From: Panonychus citri
Lineage: Eukaryota > Arthropoda > Arachnida > Trombidiformes > Tetranychidae
DNA: 64,000 nt
Direction of reading: 5' to 3'
Assembly: GCF_014898815.1 (NCBI RefSeq)
Contig: NW_026515497.1
Location: forward strand, 930,001 to 994,000
Shown: piece by piece, positions 46,616 through 58,061 of the stretch
Layout: each line of letters opens with the position of its first letter
Position numbering within the stretch: the stretch's first letter is position 1
Translations under genes and position numbers: made by a program
The notes under the pieces: generated by a model
Told to the model about the DNA's origin: nothing
Seen by the model: only the letters and a program-made list of their open reading frames with translations
Database searches by the model: none

Positions 46616-49600
46616 TACCAATTCCAGTTAATTAATCATAATAACAAAAAAGGTAATTAAACTAATTATCTTCACTTATAATTACATATCAATTGTAGAT
46701 GATCATCTTGCTCATCATCCTCGTGATAATTATTATCCATCTTGGTTAATGTTTATTATTTTTTTCTGTTAATATTGTTTTGCTTTTTACCTTGAACTGA
46801 ATTTCATTTCCTCATTCTGATCATGATTATCATGATATTACATCAAAATCCTGTCATCTTTATCTTCATCTTCATCCTTTTTTTTTCCTCCCTGGTAATT
46901 ATCAAAATCTACATCTTCCTTTCATCTATTCACCTTATAACCTCTTCACATTTCTGCTCCATGATTTATCCCCTTCTGTTCATCAGAATCAGAATCATGA
47001 TAATCTTGAATCAGTCAAGGCTCTACTTTTTTTATCATCTTCTTTCATCATCTTCTTTTTTTTTCAATTAAATATCAAAGTCTAAAGATGCTGAGAACAT
47101 GTTAGTCTATCGTTATTTCATTTTTACTCATTCGTGATGCTCACAAAATCTTTTGCATCCTCATCACTTTTACCACAATTACCATTACCTTTTCCACCTC
47201 CACCATTATTATCATTTCAAATTCTCAATTCCCTCCCATTTGATTATGAATTAACTGGAAATTTCCTAAATTCTCACAATTCAAATTCTCAATTGTGATC
47301 GAAAAACTTTTCGTTCACAATTGAGAATAAAAGAGAAAGAAATTTGTTCCAGTTCCAATTCTCATTGAAAGGAAGAAATATTTTCCACCGTTGATTAGTT
47401 GATCGAAATTACTTTTAATTATTGATTTAATTAAGAGAAAAGAACAAAAAAATCACCATTAGAATAACTCAGAATAATCTAATAATAACTGAACAGGAAG
47501 AGAAAGTTCAACAGATTGAGATTCATGGTGATTCTGAATAAGAGATAAATACAAACATTAGTTACTATTAACCTTTCATATCTCCTAACACATTGGCAAT
47601 TAATTTAACCAGAACTTTTTTTTTCCTCTTCCATTATCATAGTTTAATCATTAACTTGATCAATATTGAATTATTCAATTACCCATGACTATCATGATGA
47701 TTATCACGATTACCTTTACAAATTAGAGTAATATAATCAATAAATTTCTGTTACTCTTTTCTTACTGATTATCTTGATTACTTAAAATAATCATCAACAA
47801 TATTATCATTAATGTTTACTATTATTTTATAAGATTAACGGTTAATTATCATTACATTTATAACAATTTTTATCTTGGTAACATTTAGTTATTATTACAC
47901 TTGGATTTCAATGATATCTCATCATGAAATCATCTCATGATTATTGAATAAATTTCACCAATGGTTAAATATTAATATTAATTGTTCAACGTTACAATTT
48001 ATTGTAATAAATATCTAGAGATGAGCAATTAGTTTGATTATTATCTAGTGTTTGTTATTGTTGTTGTTGTTGTTGTGATTAACAATATAACAGATCAATG
48101 GTTGTGAGATAGTTAATTGTTGTTGATAATGTGAAAGTTGATCAACTAAAATTCATTGGACCAAAACTGATTATCACTGTTTGGATATTGTATTGATACA
48201 TGTGTAAGGTTATTAGGTCAATAGGTTAATCATTAATCATTGATTTAATTGTTGAAAAATTAGTTAATTTCTATGGTTAGTAAATCAATTTTCTTTACAT
48301 CAACTTCAATGAAAAGGAAAAGCAAAAAAAAAACCAGAAACTTTAATCCAACTCGGTAAATCTATTGGTTGATTGTGTTTTGATTATCATCAAGTAAATT
48401 TGATCAACCGATTTTGATTGATGTTGATAAAGTTCAATTAATTATCCATTGATTTTCATGATGGTAGTTTTATCGGTGAAGGTGTAGATGATTGTTGTAA
48501 ACTTTTGACTATCGATTAGTTTTATCATGATAATAATGATGATGATGTTCAAAAGGTAGAATCAGTTGAGTGAGATGAAACTGAAATGAAGGAGAGTGAG
48601 AGAGATGAAGATAAATTATCATCTCTCTCTCTCTTCTTTGATTATCTCTTGATTCCAACTCAGATTTGGGTGATTTTCATGTCATTCCAGGTAGGAACAG
48701 GATTGAGGATGGAAAAGTAAACCTCAGATTAATTTCAATTTGTATCCCCTGTCATTCACAACTGAATGTCCACCTTGATGTAACATCTCAAAGATAAATA
48801 ACTGTCAACCTTATCCATCTCTCTCTCTCCTCCTCCTCCCATTCACTCACCATCATGATGATGGTCATCATGGTGCTCGAAACAATTTGATAACAATTTA
48901 ATTGTAGTTAAAATTGTAACATTACGTTGTAGTATCATTATCTAAAGGTAATAATGATAATGTAACAATAATAATAATAAAAAAACAAATACAATAATAA
49001 CCATGATAAATTGCGATAGGAATGATTATGTTGATGGTCAATAAAGGATAAAGTGACCAATGCATTAAGAAAACCATTTCAATCCAATGGTCATTTTCCC
49101 ATTGGATAACAATTTCATCATAATATTATCATCATTGATTGTTGATTTCTTATTAAAAGCTACGTTTAAATTTGTTTTTCCCTCTATGATTTTGTTTGTT
49201 ATTTTACTTTTTTTTTTGATTGATCGATAATCTCATTGATTGAAACTTGTCATCATCATGTAATATTATCATGATTGTTATGATTAAGATCATTATGATT
49301 GTTGTTACTTTTATTGTCTTTGCTTATTTATACATCTTCATGTTATTATCTGATTCTGGCATTTCCTCTGAATCTTGAGCAACTTTTTTCTTCCTTTTTC
49401 TTTCCTGATTCAATTTCTGTTATAATCAAGATGAAGAAAACCATATAATCTGATTAAATCTATACAAATACATCCCCTTGAATCCTCATCCTCATCTTCA
49501 TCTTCATCTTCATCTTCATCATCATTGAGCATTCAGAATAGTCTAAAAATATTATTGAAATAATCACATTGATTTGTAATGATAGCAAATGAATTTGAAT

Positions 49601-49741
49601 CAAACTCAATCATGATGATAATCAATGAACTTGAGATATTTATCATCCTCATCTTCACCTTTATTTTCATCCTCTCATCATCTTAGTACTTGATCATCCT
49701 GATCATCATCAAGTATCATTTGAAATCAATTTGCATCAACA
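46616..49741. other. Gene-poor region left of the LTR element
   Basis: 3.1 kb with (GTT)n at about 48053-48075, TCATCTTCATC repeats at about 49484-49530, and ATGATG runs. One open frame of 82 codons at 46823-47071 is Phe/Ile low-complexity and was not accepted. Confidence 0.6.
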
Positions 49742-50223
49742 TGTAAGGGAAACGCTTCGATTAGGCTTCTCTCTCCCCAAATTATTTAATTGTAAACAAT
49801 TAACTATTTAAATTCTCTCTTTTCCCGCACAATTATTATTAACCAATTACAATTGTTTACCTTCAGTATATTTACCTGTTCTTCTCACCTTAAACTTCAC
49901 TTGAAGATTTACTCTCATTCTCTTCTAAGTCAACCCTTTTTCTATTTACATTGGTTACTCTAAAGGTTAATCCCTTTACTTCCTCTCTTTCCGTTTCCTC
50001 AAGTTATTTACCTGACCTCTACTCTCTCTATGTGTTTCTATTGTTAAATAAAAGTGATTCGAATTGTCAAACAATCTCTCAACTACATTAGCGCTATCGG
50101 AATCACGGTCATCAGACTATGAACCGCCGCTCTAATTGTTAGGCCTTAGCAGTCGATCGTTACTTCGGTGCATTTTTGTAAGGGTGCTGTACCTCATCCC
50201 CGTGAATTAAATTAGACCTTACA
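49742..50223 (+). repeat. 5' LTR
   Basis: 482 bp, starting TGTAAG and ending CTTACA (inverted terminal 6-mers). It contains an AATAAA signal near 50046-50051. One difference from the 3' LTR was seen: G at 50054 versus A at 61105. Confidence 0.97.
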
Positions 50224-50552
50224 AATGGTGGAGATTCCTCATTTACTTTTATAAGTTTTGACCATTTCTTAACTTGTAAAAGGCGAACGTGGTCAATTTA
50301 AACAACCTCGTTTTCTACTAATAATTAGTGTGTATCTGAAAGTGCTATAAGTTAAATGAATTGACAATTTATCAAATCACGAAAGTGGATCTTTCATCAT
50401 CATCCTCATCCTCATCAACTGAGTTAAAATATCTCTCTCTGTCTAAATCAAAGTCATTACCAAATTTGAGTGAGTCATTCATCGAATTTTACAACCATCA
50501 CATCAATTATAAACAAAGTATTCTCGATTGGACATTCAACGATTCAACAAGA
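50224..50552 (+). other. Leader between 5' LTR and gag start codon
   Basis: About 330 bases. The gag frame is already open from 50361, but the first in-frame ATG is at 50553. An ATG at 50356 is in another frame and stops after two codons. Confidence 0.6.
50226..50243 (+). promoter_or_regulatory. Candidate primer-binding site
   Basis: TGGTGGAGATTCCTCATT starts two bases after the 5' LTR. The TGG fits pairing with the CCA end of a tRNA. I could not name the tRNA. Confidence 0.55.
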
Positions 50553-52736
50553 ATGATTGATCCTGAATCAACAGTTACTGTTTGCGATTTCATTGCTGAT
50601 CCAGCGAATCGAGAAAAATTGTGTAACGTTTATGGCCTCAAATTCAATGACGCTCAACAAGGCAAAGCTTACATCACAAGAGTCATCCGTGAAGCGATGA
50701 CTACACAAGCTTACATTTGTGGTTCGATTGATTCCTATTCCCTCATCGATAAAACCTTAAAAGTCGACCCTAAATGGCTTGACTGCCCTGAAATCTATCG
50801 TCGCATAAGAAGATGCGGTATTACCGAAGAAAATCTAAGAAAATTGATCAAAGAAGACGCTCTTGATGAAGGTAAGAGTCTCGAAAAAGAATTTTTGAAA
50901 GATTTAGAGTTCTCGGCAATACAAATTAAAAGGTATTACGAATGTTTTCCAGAAACTCCTAACCCACAAGGTCAAGTCAATGACGACGAAGATGACTTTA
51001 GTGATGGTTATGAGTCTCCAAATACTCACAATCAATCATTTTACAACCACAATCAAACTGTTAATAATCAAAACAATGATCAACAGTTTATTAATCGCCC
51101 AATTAACCCAATTAGGTTAGCCTCTAAGGCCATTCACAAACCGTCTCCAATCCCTGAAGGTTTCAAATTCAAATCAGTTATTGAAGAATTTGCAGAAAAA
51201 GGTAATCTTACCTTTTCTCAATGGCTCAATAAATTAGAGAGAAGAATTTCCCTCATGGAAATTCCCGACAAATTAGCAATCAAAACTCTTTGCGCTCAAG
51301 TTACTGATGAGATTCATAAATTAATTGATGAGATCCTAAAAATTAATCGAAACATTAGTTTCAAGAACCTAGTAAAGCTAGTGAGAGATAGCTTTGTAGG
51401 AGAAAGAGAAATAGCTGACGCTACTGAGAAATTATTTAATAAGAAATTTACCAAAAACCTTAATCCAAGTGATTACGTTTTTGAGCTCACTGAAGCAGCG
51501 AGATTAGTTATACCTGGTATACCAGATAAAGGAATTATTTTCCTGATTTTTCATTTGTTACCAAATGATTTAAGTTTCTCATTAAGACACAATAGCGCAA
51601 TCAGTTCTCTTGATAAATTAACAAAATTTTTGATAATTTATGTTAATAAATTAAAACAAGAAAATAACCTCGATGAAAGTCACAATTCTGGTTCTTCTAA
51701 TAGAAGAAACCAATCTTACAATAACCGAAAAGGTTATAACAATTCTCAGAATTCAAATAATGATTCAACCCCCCGAAGAGACAATTCCCGTTCATCTAGA
51801 TCTTACTCAACCCCTCACAATAACAATAATAATTTAGGAAGAGTTAGATCAAGTCCTTCGCAAAGCCAAGATCAAAGGCAAAATTCATCAAATGGTTACA
51901 ACAAGTCAAATAGAGGTCGTGCTCAAAGCAACAGAGGTCGACGATCAAATAATCAAGGAGCTAATCAAGGTCAACCTTATCAAAATCGTCAATCAAATCC
52001 TCAACAACCAATCAACAACGAGCCCAATGTCAACAATAACAATAATACAAATAACAACGGAAATGAGTATTGTACATATTGTACCTCAACGGGACATTCA
52101 ATTGTAAATTGTCCAACAAGAATCAATAATGAAAGGAATCAAAGTTTCATGATTCAATCAATCAATCCAAATCAAATTCTAAAGAAACCTAGAGTAACAA
52201 TTGATATTGATTCAACACTTGTTAATCGAACAGAAGCCCTATTAGATTCTGGTTCTGGTTCGACATTCATGAGAAAAGATCTCGCTATCAGATTAAAGAT
52301 CCCGATTTATCAAAGTCGTCATGAATTTCTTGGTTTATCAGGAAGAGATAAACCTGTGAGAGCGGTTGGTGTAACTCAAATAGTCTTCAGAGTTGAAAAT
52401 CCATTCAAACTGGACCCTCTCAGAGTTTTCGTGCTTGAGGAATTACCTGTGGAAATGATCCTAGGTAGAAATTTCTGGTTCTGGTCGAATACAACACTGG
52501 AAGCTGCCCCTAATCAAGGTTGGAAACCGTCGAGAAACGGATATCCCCTGAAGGTTACCTTGCGGATACCTGGTATCGATTGTTACAACTATTTGTTTAG
52601 CACTCAATTCCCGAGACTCTATGGCCCAGCAGAGAATTACCCACTCTACTGCGAAAATAAACAATCACAGTCCATTCTCTTCCTCATCAAACTCAACACA
52701 ATCATCAAATACGCCAAATCAAACAAGGTCATATGA
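50553..52736 (+). CDS. Gag-protease polyprotein of the LTR element
   Basis: 727 aa from the first in-frame ATG. The Gag-like region (for example 'FSQWLNKLERRISLMEIPD') resembles retrotransposon capsid domains; it is followed by an Asn/Ser/Gln/Arg-rich linker and a single zinc knuckle C-x2-C-x4-H-x4-C (CTYCTSTGHSIVNC). Next comes an aspartic protease with active site 'ALLDSGSGSTFMRKDLA' and flap-side 'VEMILGRNFW'. Asp-Ser-Gly replaces the commoner Asp-Thr-Gly, which is tolerated in the family. The frame overlaps pol by 116 bases; pol is in the +1 frame. The TGA lies inside an 18-base perfect palindrome (52724-52741). Confidence 0.92.
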   Translation: MIDPESTVTVCDFIADPANREKLCNVYGLKFNDAQQGKAYITRVIREAMTTQAYICGSIDSYSLIDKTLKVDPKWLDCPEIYRRIRRCGITEENLRKLIKEDALDEGKSLEKEFLKDLEFSAIQIKRYYECFPETPNPQGQVNDDEDDFSDGYESPNTHNQSFYNHNQTVNNQNNDQQFINRPINPIRLASKAIHKPSPIPEGFKFKSVIEEFAEKGNLTFSQWLNKLERRISLMEIPDKLAIKTLCAQVTDEIHKLIDEILKINRNISFKNLVKLVRDSFVGEREIADATEKLFNKKFTKNLNPSDYVFELTEAARLVIPGIPDKGIIFLIFHLLPNDLSFSLRHNSAISSLDKLTKFLIIYVNKLKQENNLDESHNSGSSNRRNQSYNNRKGYNNSQNSNNDSTPRRDNSRSSRSYSTPHNNNNNLGRVRSSPSQSQDQRQNSSNGYNKSNRGRAQSNRGRRSNNQGANQGQPYQNRQSNPQQPINNEPNVNNNNNTNNNGNEYCTYCTSTGHSIVNCPTRINNERNQSFMIQSINPNQILKKPRVTIDIDSTLVNRTEALLDSGSGSTFMRKDLAIRLKIPIYQSRHEFLGLSGRDKPVRAVGVTQIVFRVENPFKLDPLRVFVLEELPVEMILGRNFWFWSNTTLEAAPNQGWKPSRNGYPLKVTLRIPGIDCYNYLFSTQFPRLYGPAENYPLYCENKQSQSILFLIKLNTIIKYAKSNKVI

Positions 52737-55700
52737 CCTTGGTTCTCATTCGGCTCACCATCAAAAAATATCATCACCAATAAATGACCAACATCAACAA
52801 TCACCTAATCAACAATCAACCTTCAATCACAATCAACAACAATCTTCATATTACAATCAACAGATCTTCAATTACAATCAGTCACAAATCAATCAACATT
52901 CATCAACTAATCAACATTCACCATTGTATAATAATCAACAGTCACCTCAAAAATTAGACCAACATGATAATCAAGCCCTCTGGTCAGATGAGCAGTATAA
53001 TCAAGCAATTAAAAACGCAAAATTAGATCTACGAAAAGATGAGTTCCCTGCCGATATTTCCGATTTACAAGCAACAATCATTAAAGGAGTTTCATCTAAT
53101 TTAAATCATCAACAAAAACAATCAATGATCAGCTTTTTAAATAAATTTCACGGAGTCTTTTCAACTCACAAATACGATTTGGGATGTATTCCAGCTGAAA
53201 TGATCAACATTCAAATTGATTTAGGTAATCATCCCATTCCAAAATGCAACCCATATCGCCTTGGTCCCATGAAAAGGGAAATTTTGGATAAAAAGATCAA
53301 AGAGTTGATGGCTCATGGAATAATTGAACCATCGAATTCACCTGGAGGTTCACCTGCTTTTCTTGTTGAAAAACCTAATAAAATCGATTATCGATTAGTC
53401 ACATCATTCAAAGATTTAAATTCGATAATGAAAACTCGAAGCTACCCTATGCCTAATATCGAAGATCATATCCAAGCATTGGCCGGATATGAATATTTCA
53501 TAACAATCGATTTCGCTCAAGGCTTTCACCAAATAGAGTTACTTCCGAAAGAAAGAGAAAAAGTCGCTCTAGTTACGGAAATGGGAAAATTTCAATATGT
53601 TAGACTACCGATGGGATTAGCTGATTCCCCCGCCTATTTTCAACAGTTTGTCAACACAGTTTTTGGCGATCTACTTTACAAGGCCTGTCTAGCTTATATC
53701 GACGACATCATCATCTTTGGAAAAACTTTCGATGAATTAATCGACAACGCTCATGCTGTTTTTAACAAAATCAAACAAATCGGTTTGAAAGTTCAGCCAG
53801 ACAAGTGCAAATGGGGACACAAAGAAGTGAAGTTTCTGGGACACATAATTAGTGGTAAATCAGTGCGTCCTGATCCAGAAAAAATTAAAAGATTGAAAGA
53901 GTTTCAACCCCCTAAAAATGTTAAAGGTCTACAGAGTCAATTAGGACTATTCAATTATCTTTCTAAATTCGTTCCTAATTACGCTACAATCGCATCAATT
54001 CTTTTCGAACTATGTTCAAAGAAGAATAAAGGTAAATTCACCTGGGATAAGAATCATCAAAAAGCCTGGCAAACGATTAAAGATGCTCTTATCAAAGACT
54101 GTATGTTATCACAATTTAAACCTGAAGCACAACACAAGCTAATGGTTGATGCTTCATCAATTGCTGTCGGTGGAATGTTGTTACAATTGGAAAACAATGA
54201 ATGGAGAGCAGTTTCTTATTTTGGACAGAAACTTGCTAAGTATCAACTTGCTTATACAATAACAGAGAAAGAATGTCTCGCTGTTATTGTCGCTGTTAAT
54301 AAATACTCACACTATCTAAGTGGGAAAAAATTTACGATCGTTTCCGATCATTGCGCTCTTTGTGCTTTGCCAAAGATCAATTTTAAATGCGCTCGATTAC
54401 ATCGATGGGCTGCGTTAATGTCCCAATACGATTACAAGATTGAATATGCTAAAGGAGATACTCATCCTGCTGATTGCTTCTCCAGATCAAGTGAATGGCG
54501 TCACAAGAAGATTGGAGAAATCAACGAAGAAGATTATTACAAATATCTACTATTTGCCTATGAGGACAATTGTCATGTTCTTTGCAACGATTTGCATCAA
54601 GTCCCTCATCAACTCATTCATAATCACGATTGGATGAACAAAGAAGAATCGCTAATTAAAAATTTCGATTGTGATGATATTCAAATGATCAAAGATGAAA
54701 ACAAACAAGAATGGATCTTGTTTTCTAAACAAATTGCAAGAGAAATTGGTGAACAAATCGGTCAACCAGAAATTATTGATGATAAATTAATTTCTAAATT
54801 CATTATTTATGGTGAGAACGATCATGAATCTAATGAGAGCGATAATTCTGAAATTAAAAAGCAACAACAAAAAGATATCTACATTAAACAAACAATTAGA
54901 CAATTGGCAAAAGGTCTATTGGCAAAACACTTCGTAATGAAACATGGTATTCTTCATCGTAAATCATCAACAAATAAATTAACAATTGTGTTACCAGCAT
55001 CATTGCAAGATAAAGTGTTCAAGGAAATGCATACTGAAACAATCGGTGGTCATTTTGGTTACAAATCAACCTCAAGGAGGATGAAAGAATTATTTTGGTT
55101 CCCTCAAATGGACGAATGGCTCAAGTCCAAAATCGCTAATTGCGAAACGTGTATAAAGTTTAAACACCCTACAGTTAATAACCACAGACCGCATCAGATG
55201 CCAATTCCCACTCAACCTCTGGAAAGGTTACAAATAGATATTGTTGGAAAATTTCATTCCTCAACTCAACGAAATGAATATTTGTTCACTGGAGTTGATT
55301 ATTTTACTAAATATGTTTTCGCTCAACCATTTAAAAAACAAGAAGCTAAAGATGCTATCAAGTTTTTAAAATATATAATTCAATTCATTGGTCATCCGAA
55401 CACAGTTCAAGTTGACAATGGACCATGTTTTCGGTCAAACGCTTTCAAGGAGTTTTGCGATGAACAAAAAATTAAATTACAATTTACTTCTCCTTATCGT
55501 CCTCAATCGAATGGATTAATTGAGAGACTCAACGGAATTCTTGGTAACAGGATAAACATGTATACTGTTCTACCTAAAGATTGGGATCAGTGGATCACTG
55601 ATCATGTGTTAAGCTACAATTCAGCTTACTCTGAGAATCTTCAAACCTCACCTTACTATCTCTTGTTTGGAAAATTGCCTAATACCCCGTTGTTGAATGA

Positions 55701-56082
55701 ATTGGACATTCAAACTACTACAACTTCTCCTGAAGAACTGCAACAGTTAAGAAAAGACAATTATCAAAGAATGGTTATGGCTCAGCAAACAAGACTTGAT
55801 CTAACTCAACCCAAACCACTTCCTTTTAAAATAGGTGATAAAGTTACTTTAAATGTTAAAATTCAAAATTCTCTCAGAGGTAAAAAGCTAACAGCCCCTT
55901 ATAAAGGCGATTACATTGTAATCGACACTTACGATTCAGCTGCTCTTATTGTTAATCAGAAAGGTAAAAGAATCAAAGTTAATTATGAGAATTTAAAATT
56001 AGCTGGAGAAACTCAAGAGACAGAAGATTTAACAAATCTAGAAGATGATGTTGACGAGTCAACACCCGAGATAATTAATTGA
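52621..56082 (+). CDS. Pol polyprotein: reverse transcriptase, RNase H, integrase
   Basis: 1153 aa from an ATG within the gag frame. A Gln/Asn/Ser-rich lead (residues 1-120) precedes RT: 'GIIEPSNSPGGSPAFLVEKP', 'YFITIDFAQGFHQIEL', 'VRLPMGLADSPAYFQ', 'ACLAYIDDIIIFG' (YIDD). RNase H begins 'LMVDASSIAVGGMLLQ' with 'TITEKECLAVIVAV' and 'VSDHCAL'. Integrase has an HHCC zinc finger (HTETIGGH then CETC), and the DDE triad in 'LQIDIVGKF', 'VQVDNGPCF' and 'NGLIERLNG'. A GPY/F-like module ('APYKGDYIVI') is at the end; no chromodomain. All catalytic residues I can check are present. Pol is probably made by +1 frameshifting or re-initiation from gag; which one is not visible. Confidence 0.98.
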   Translation: MAQQRITHSTAKINNHSPFSSSSNSTQSSNTPNQTRSYDLGSHSAHHQKISSPINDQHQQSPNQQSTFNHNQQQSSYYNQQIFNYNQSQINQHSSTNQHSPLYNNQQSPQKLDQHDNQALWSDEQYNQAIKNAKLDLRKDEFPADISDLQATIIKGVSSNLNHQQKQSMISFLNKFHGVFSTHKYDLGCIPAEMINIQIDLGNHPIPKCNPYRLGPMKREILDKKIKELMAHGIIEPSNSPGGSPAFLVEKPNKIDYRLVTSFKDLNSIMKTRSYPMPNIEDHIQALAGYEYFITIDFAQGFHQIELLPKEREKVALVTEMGKFQYVRLPMGLADSPAYFQQFVNTVFGDLLYKACLAYIDDIIIFGKTFDELIDNAHAVFNKIKQIGLKVQPDKCKWGHKEVKFLGHIISGKSVRPDPEKIKRLKEFQPPKNVKGLQSQLGLFNYLSKFVPNYATIASILFELCSKKNKGKFTWDKNHQKAWQTIKDALIKDCMLSQFKPEAQHKLMVDASSIAVGGMLLQLENNEWRAVSYFGQKLAKYQLAYTITEKECLAVIVAVNKYSHYLSGKKFTIVSDHCALCALPKINFKCARLHRWAALMSQYDYKIEYAKGDTHPADCFSRSSEWRHKKIGEINEEDYYKYLLFAYEDNCHVLCNDLHQVPHQLIHNHDWMNKEESLIKNFDCDDIQMIKDENKQEWILFSKQIAREIGEQIGQPEIIDDKLISKFIIYGENDHESNESDNSEIKKQQQKDIYIKQTIRQLAKGLLAKHFVMKHGILHRKSSTNKLTIVLPASLQDKVFKEMHTETIGGHFGYKSTSRRMKELFWFPQMDEWLKSKIANCETCIKFKHPTVNNHRPHQMPIPTQPLERLQIDIVGKFHSSTQRNEYLFTGVDYFTKYVFAQPFKKQEAKDAIKFLKYIIQFIGHPNTVQVDNGPCFRSNAFKEFCDEQKIKLQFTSPYRPQSNGLIERLNGILGNRINMYTVLPKDWDQWITDHVLSYNSAYSENLQTSPYYLLFGKLPNTPLLNELDIQTTTTSPEELQQLRKDNYQRMVMAQQTRLDLTQPKPLPFKIGDKVTLNVKIQNSLRGKKLTAPYKGDYIVIDTYDSAALIVNQKGKRIKVNYENLKLAGETQETEDLTNLEDDVDESTPEIIN

Positions 56083-57689
56083 TTAATTCATTCTCTTTCT
56101 CTCTCTCCTTTCTCCTAATTAAGCCAAGAAACAGAAATGATTTTTTCAAATCATCTCTTTCTCTTTATTTTCTTTTAAATTTAAAAGAAAAAGTTCTCAT
56201 CAATCGCATCCAGAGTCAGATAACTCTGAAATTGACAAATTTACGAGGTAACAAATCAACCCTTTGGTCGATAAAAAGATCAATGAAAAGCTGAGAAACA
56301 AACAGCGGTCAGATGACCATTGTTTTGTCCCTGTCAGTACCAATCAATCGCTAAGAGTCAGATGACTCTTATGCATTCTTTACACTTCCTTCCTTGTGGA
56401 CAAAATTTCAACTGTTAATTCCGTTGGTTTATTGATCTGAATAGAGAAACAAAGTTAAAACAAGAATTAGTAAAAATTCATATAAATTAAACAAAAAACA
56501 AAAGAAAAATTTGACAACTTCGAATTCAATAATTAACAATAGGAACAAGATCATTAATTAAACCAGCAATTAACAAATGAAAATCTCTACAAGTAATCTG
56601 TTAACCTCAAGGATCCACATTTAATTTTTAAGATCCACATTTAAGTCAATCCTTCAATCCAATTCTTCTCTTTCCTTTCATTCAAATTCGATTTCAATCA
56701 TTTACTTAAATAGCCTAGAATCGTTAAAAATCTCTAAATTAAATTGATTAATTAATTCTTAAATTCAAAGTTGAGCAAATTCAAAATCAAAGTCAAACGA
56801 CTTTTGATTGAGTAACAAAGACAAGAAAGAAACGATACGAATTTGAACTTAATACTCATCACCTTATATTCTCCATTTTAGTTTCCATGTTTCCAATCAA
56901 AACTCATCGCCATATGAAACACATGAAACAAATAGAAACAAATCAATTAGCACAATTTGAAAATCTGTTCATTGATCAATAATCAAAAAGTAAGATTACT
57001 CTTTTGATTAAGATCTAATTAACAATTTAAACAAAGAAAAAATTCTTACCCTTTGTATTTGCCATTGAACCAAATCATCAAATTTTCTTCAAGAGATTCT
57101 TTCAGAATCATACGATAGATTTTCATAAATTTAGTATCAAAATGATGAGCATCGTTTAATTAACAATAATCAATAAGATTCAAATCACAAAAATTGAAAT
57201 TAATTAACTAATTAATTAATTAAAAAAGTAAAAGGTCGGATGACCTTTTTGCCTTTTTAATTAGAGAACAATAGATTTGCGCAGTCGCAATAGAAAGAAA
57301 ACTCTTTCCCACCAAAAATGTTCTATTCTATTTTATTGTCTTTCTCTTCTCTTTCTTTTCTCTGTCTTTTTCTCTGTCTAATTAGACATTTTATTTTCTT
57401 CTTCAAAAAGAACAATTAATTTCTCTTTGTCCACCAATGTGACAACAACGTGTTTCTGTTAGAAATTTTTCTTTTTAGAAAAAGTGATTTTTTTTTCTTA
57501 ATTAAACAATCAATTAAGATTAGTTATTTAATTGATATTAGGGTAAGATTACCCTAAACAATTAAAAGAGAATTCAAATCAATCAACAAATTTAAATCAA
57601 TTAGAAAATTTAACAAGTGAAAATTTCAGTTAACCTTCAAGTGCTTTTCAAATGCTCTTTAGAAATTGATTTGATTGATTTTCTTTTCT

Positions 57690-57768
57690 GGTTCACATCA
57701 CCAGAATTCACATCACATCACCAGAATTCACATCACATTACCAGAATTAACTTCACATCACCAGAATT
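57690..57768 (+). repeat. Tandem repeat, about four units of CACATCACCAGAATT type
   Basis: Units of about 20-22 bases built from TTCACATCACCAGAA, with small variations (CATTACC in the third unit). It lies within the pol-ORF3 spacer. Confidence 0.85.
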
Positions 57769-57785
57769 GTTCAAACAATTAAATA

Positions 57786-57833
57786 TTCAGTGTTTCCTTT
57801 TCCTCTTCAACAAATCGTTGAATTAACACTGAA
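57786..57833 (+). other. Composite hairpin upstream of ORF3
   Basis: Outer 9-bp stem TTCAGTGTT/AACACTGAA (57786-57794 with 57825-57833) encloses an inner 6-bp stem TTCAAC/GTTGAA (57806-57811 with 57817-57822). It is about 230 bases before the ORF3 ATG. Confidence 0.75.
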
Positions 57834-58061
57834 ATAGATACAAAGGAAATCTTTCCTTCGACTATCTCAGCCATTAGTTTCCCTTTGTTATGTTACAATT
57901 AAGGTAATGTTACCTTAAACTGACATTAACAGTCCCAACATTTCCCAATATCGACCACAAGTGTTAAGTGAATGTGCTCATCCTTCACGGAGATCATCGG
58001 ATATTGGTGGTGGACTTGTTAAAGTAATTTACCTGTTGTTAACTCGGAACTAAAAGTTAAA

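Larger units (their letters stand above)
56083..58061 (+). other. Noncoding spacer between pol and ORF3, dense in short hairpins
   Basis: Nearly 2 kb with no credible ORF. It holds at least eleven short perfect or near-perfect inverted repeats with 0-6 base loops, for example 56168-56191 (24-base palindrome), 56352-56371, 56981-57009, 57230-57249, 57538-57557, 57843-57858 and 57899-57918. Many have GTCA-GA-TGAC or GTAA-GA-TTAC at the tip. A composite hairpin spans 57786-57833. A short tandem repeat is at 57690-57768. Confidence 0.85.

Noticed and set aside
46823..47071. 82-codon frame right of the IQ-motif gene
   Set aside because: Ile/Phe/Ser low complexity, no homology, surrounded by simple repeats.
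50361..50552. Upstream extension of the gag frame
   Set aside because: Open but without an ATG; the first in-frame ATG is 50553. Kept as leader, although non-AUG initiation or splicing cannot be excluded.
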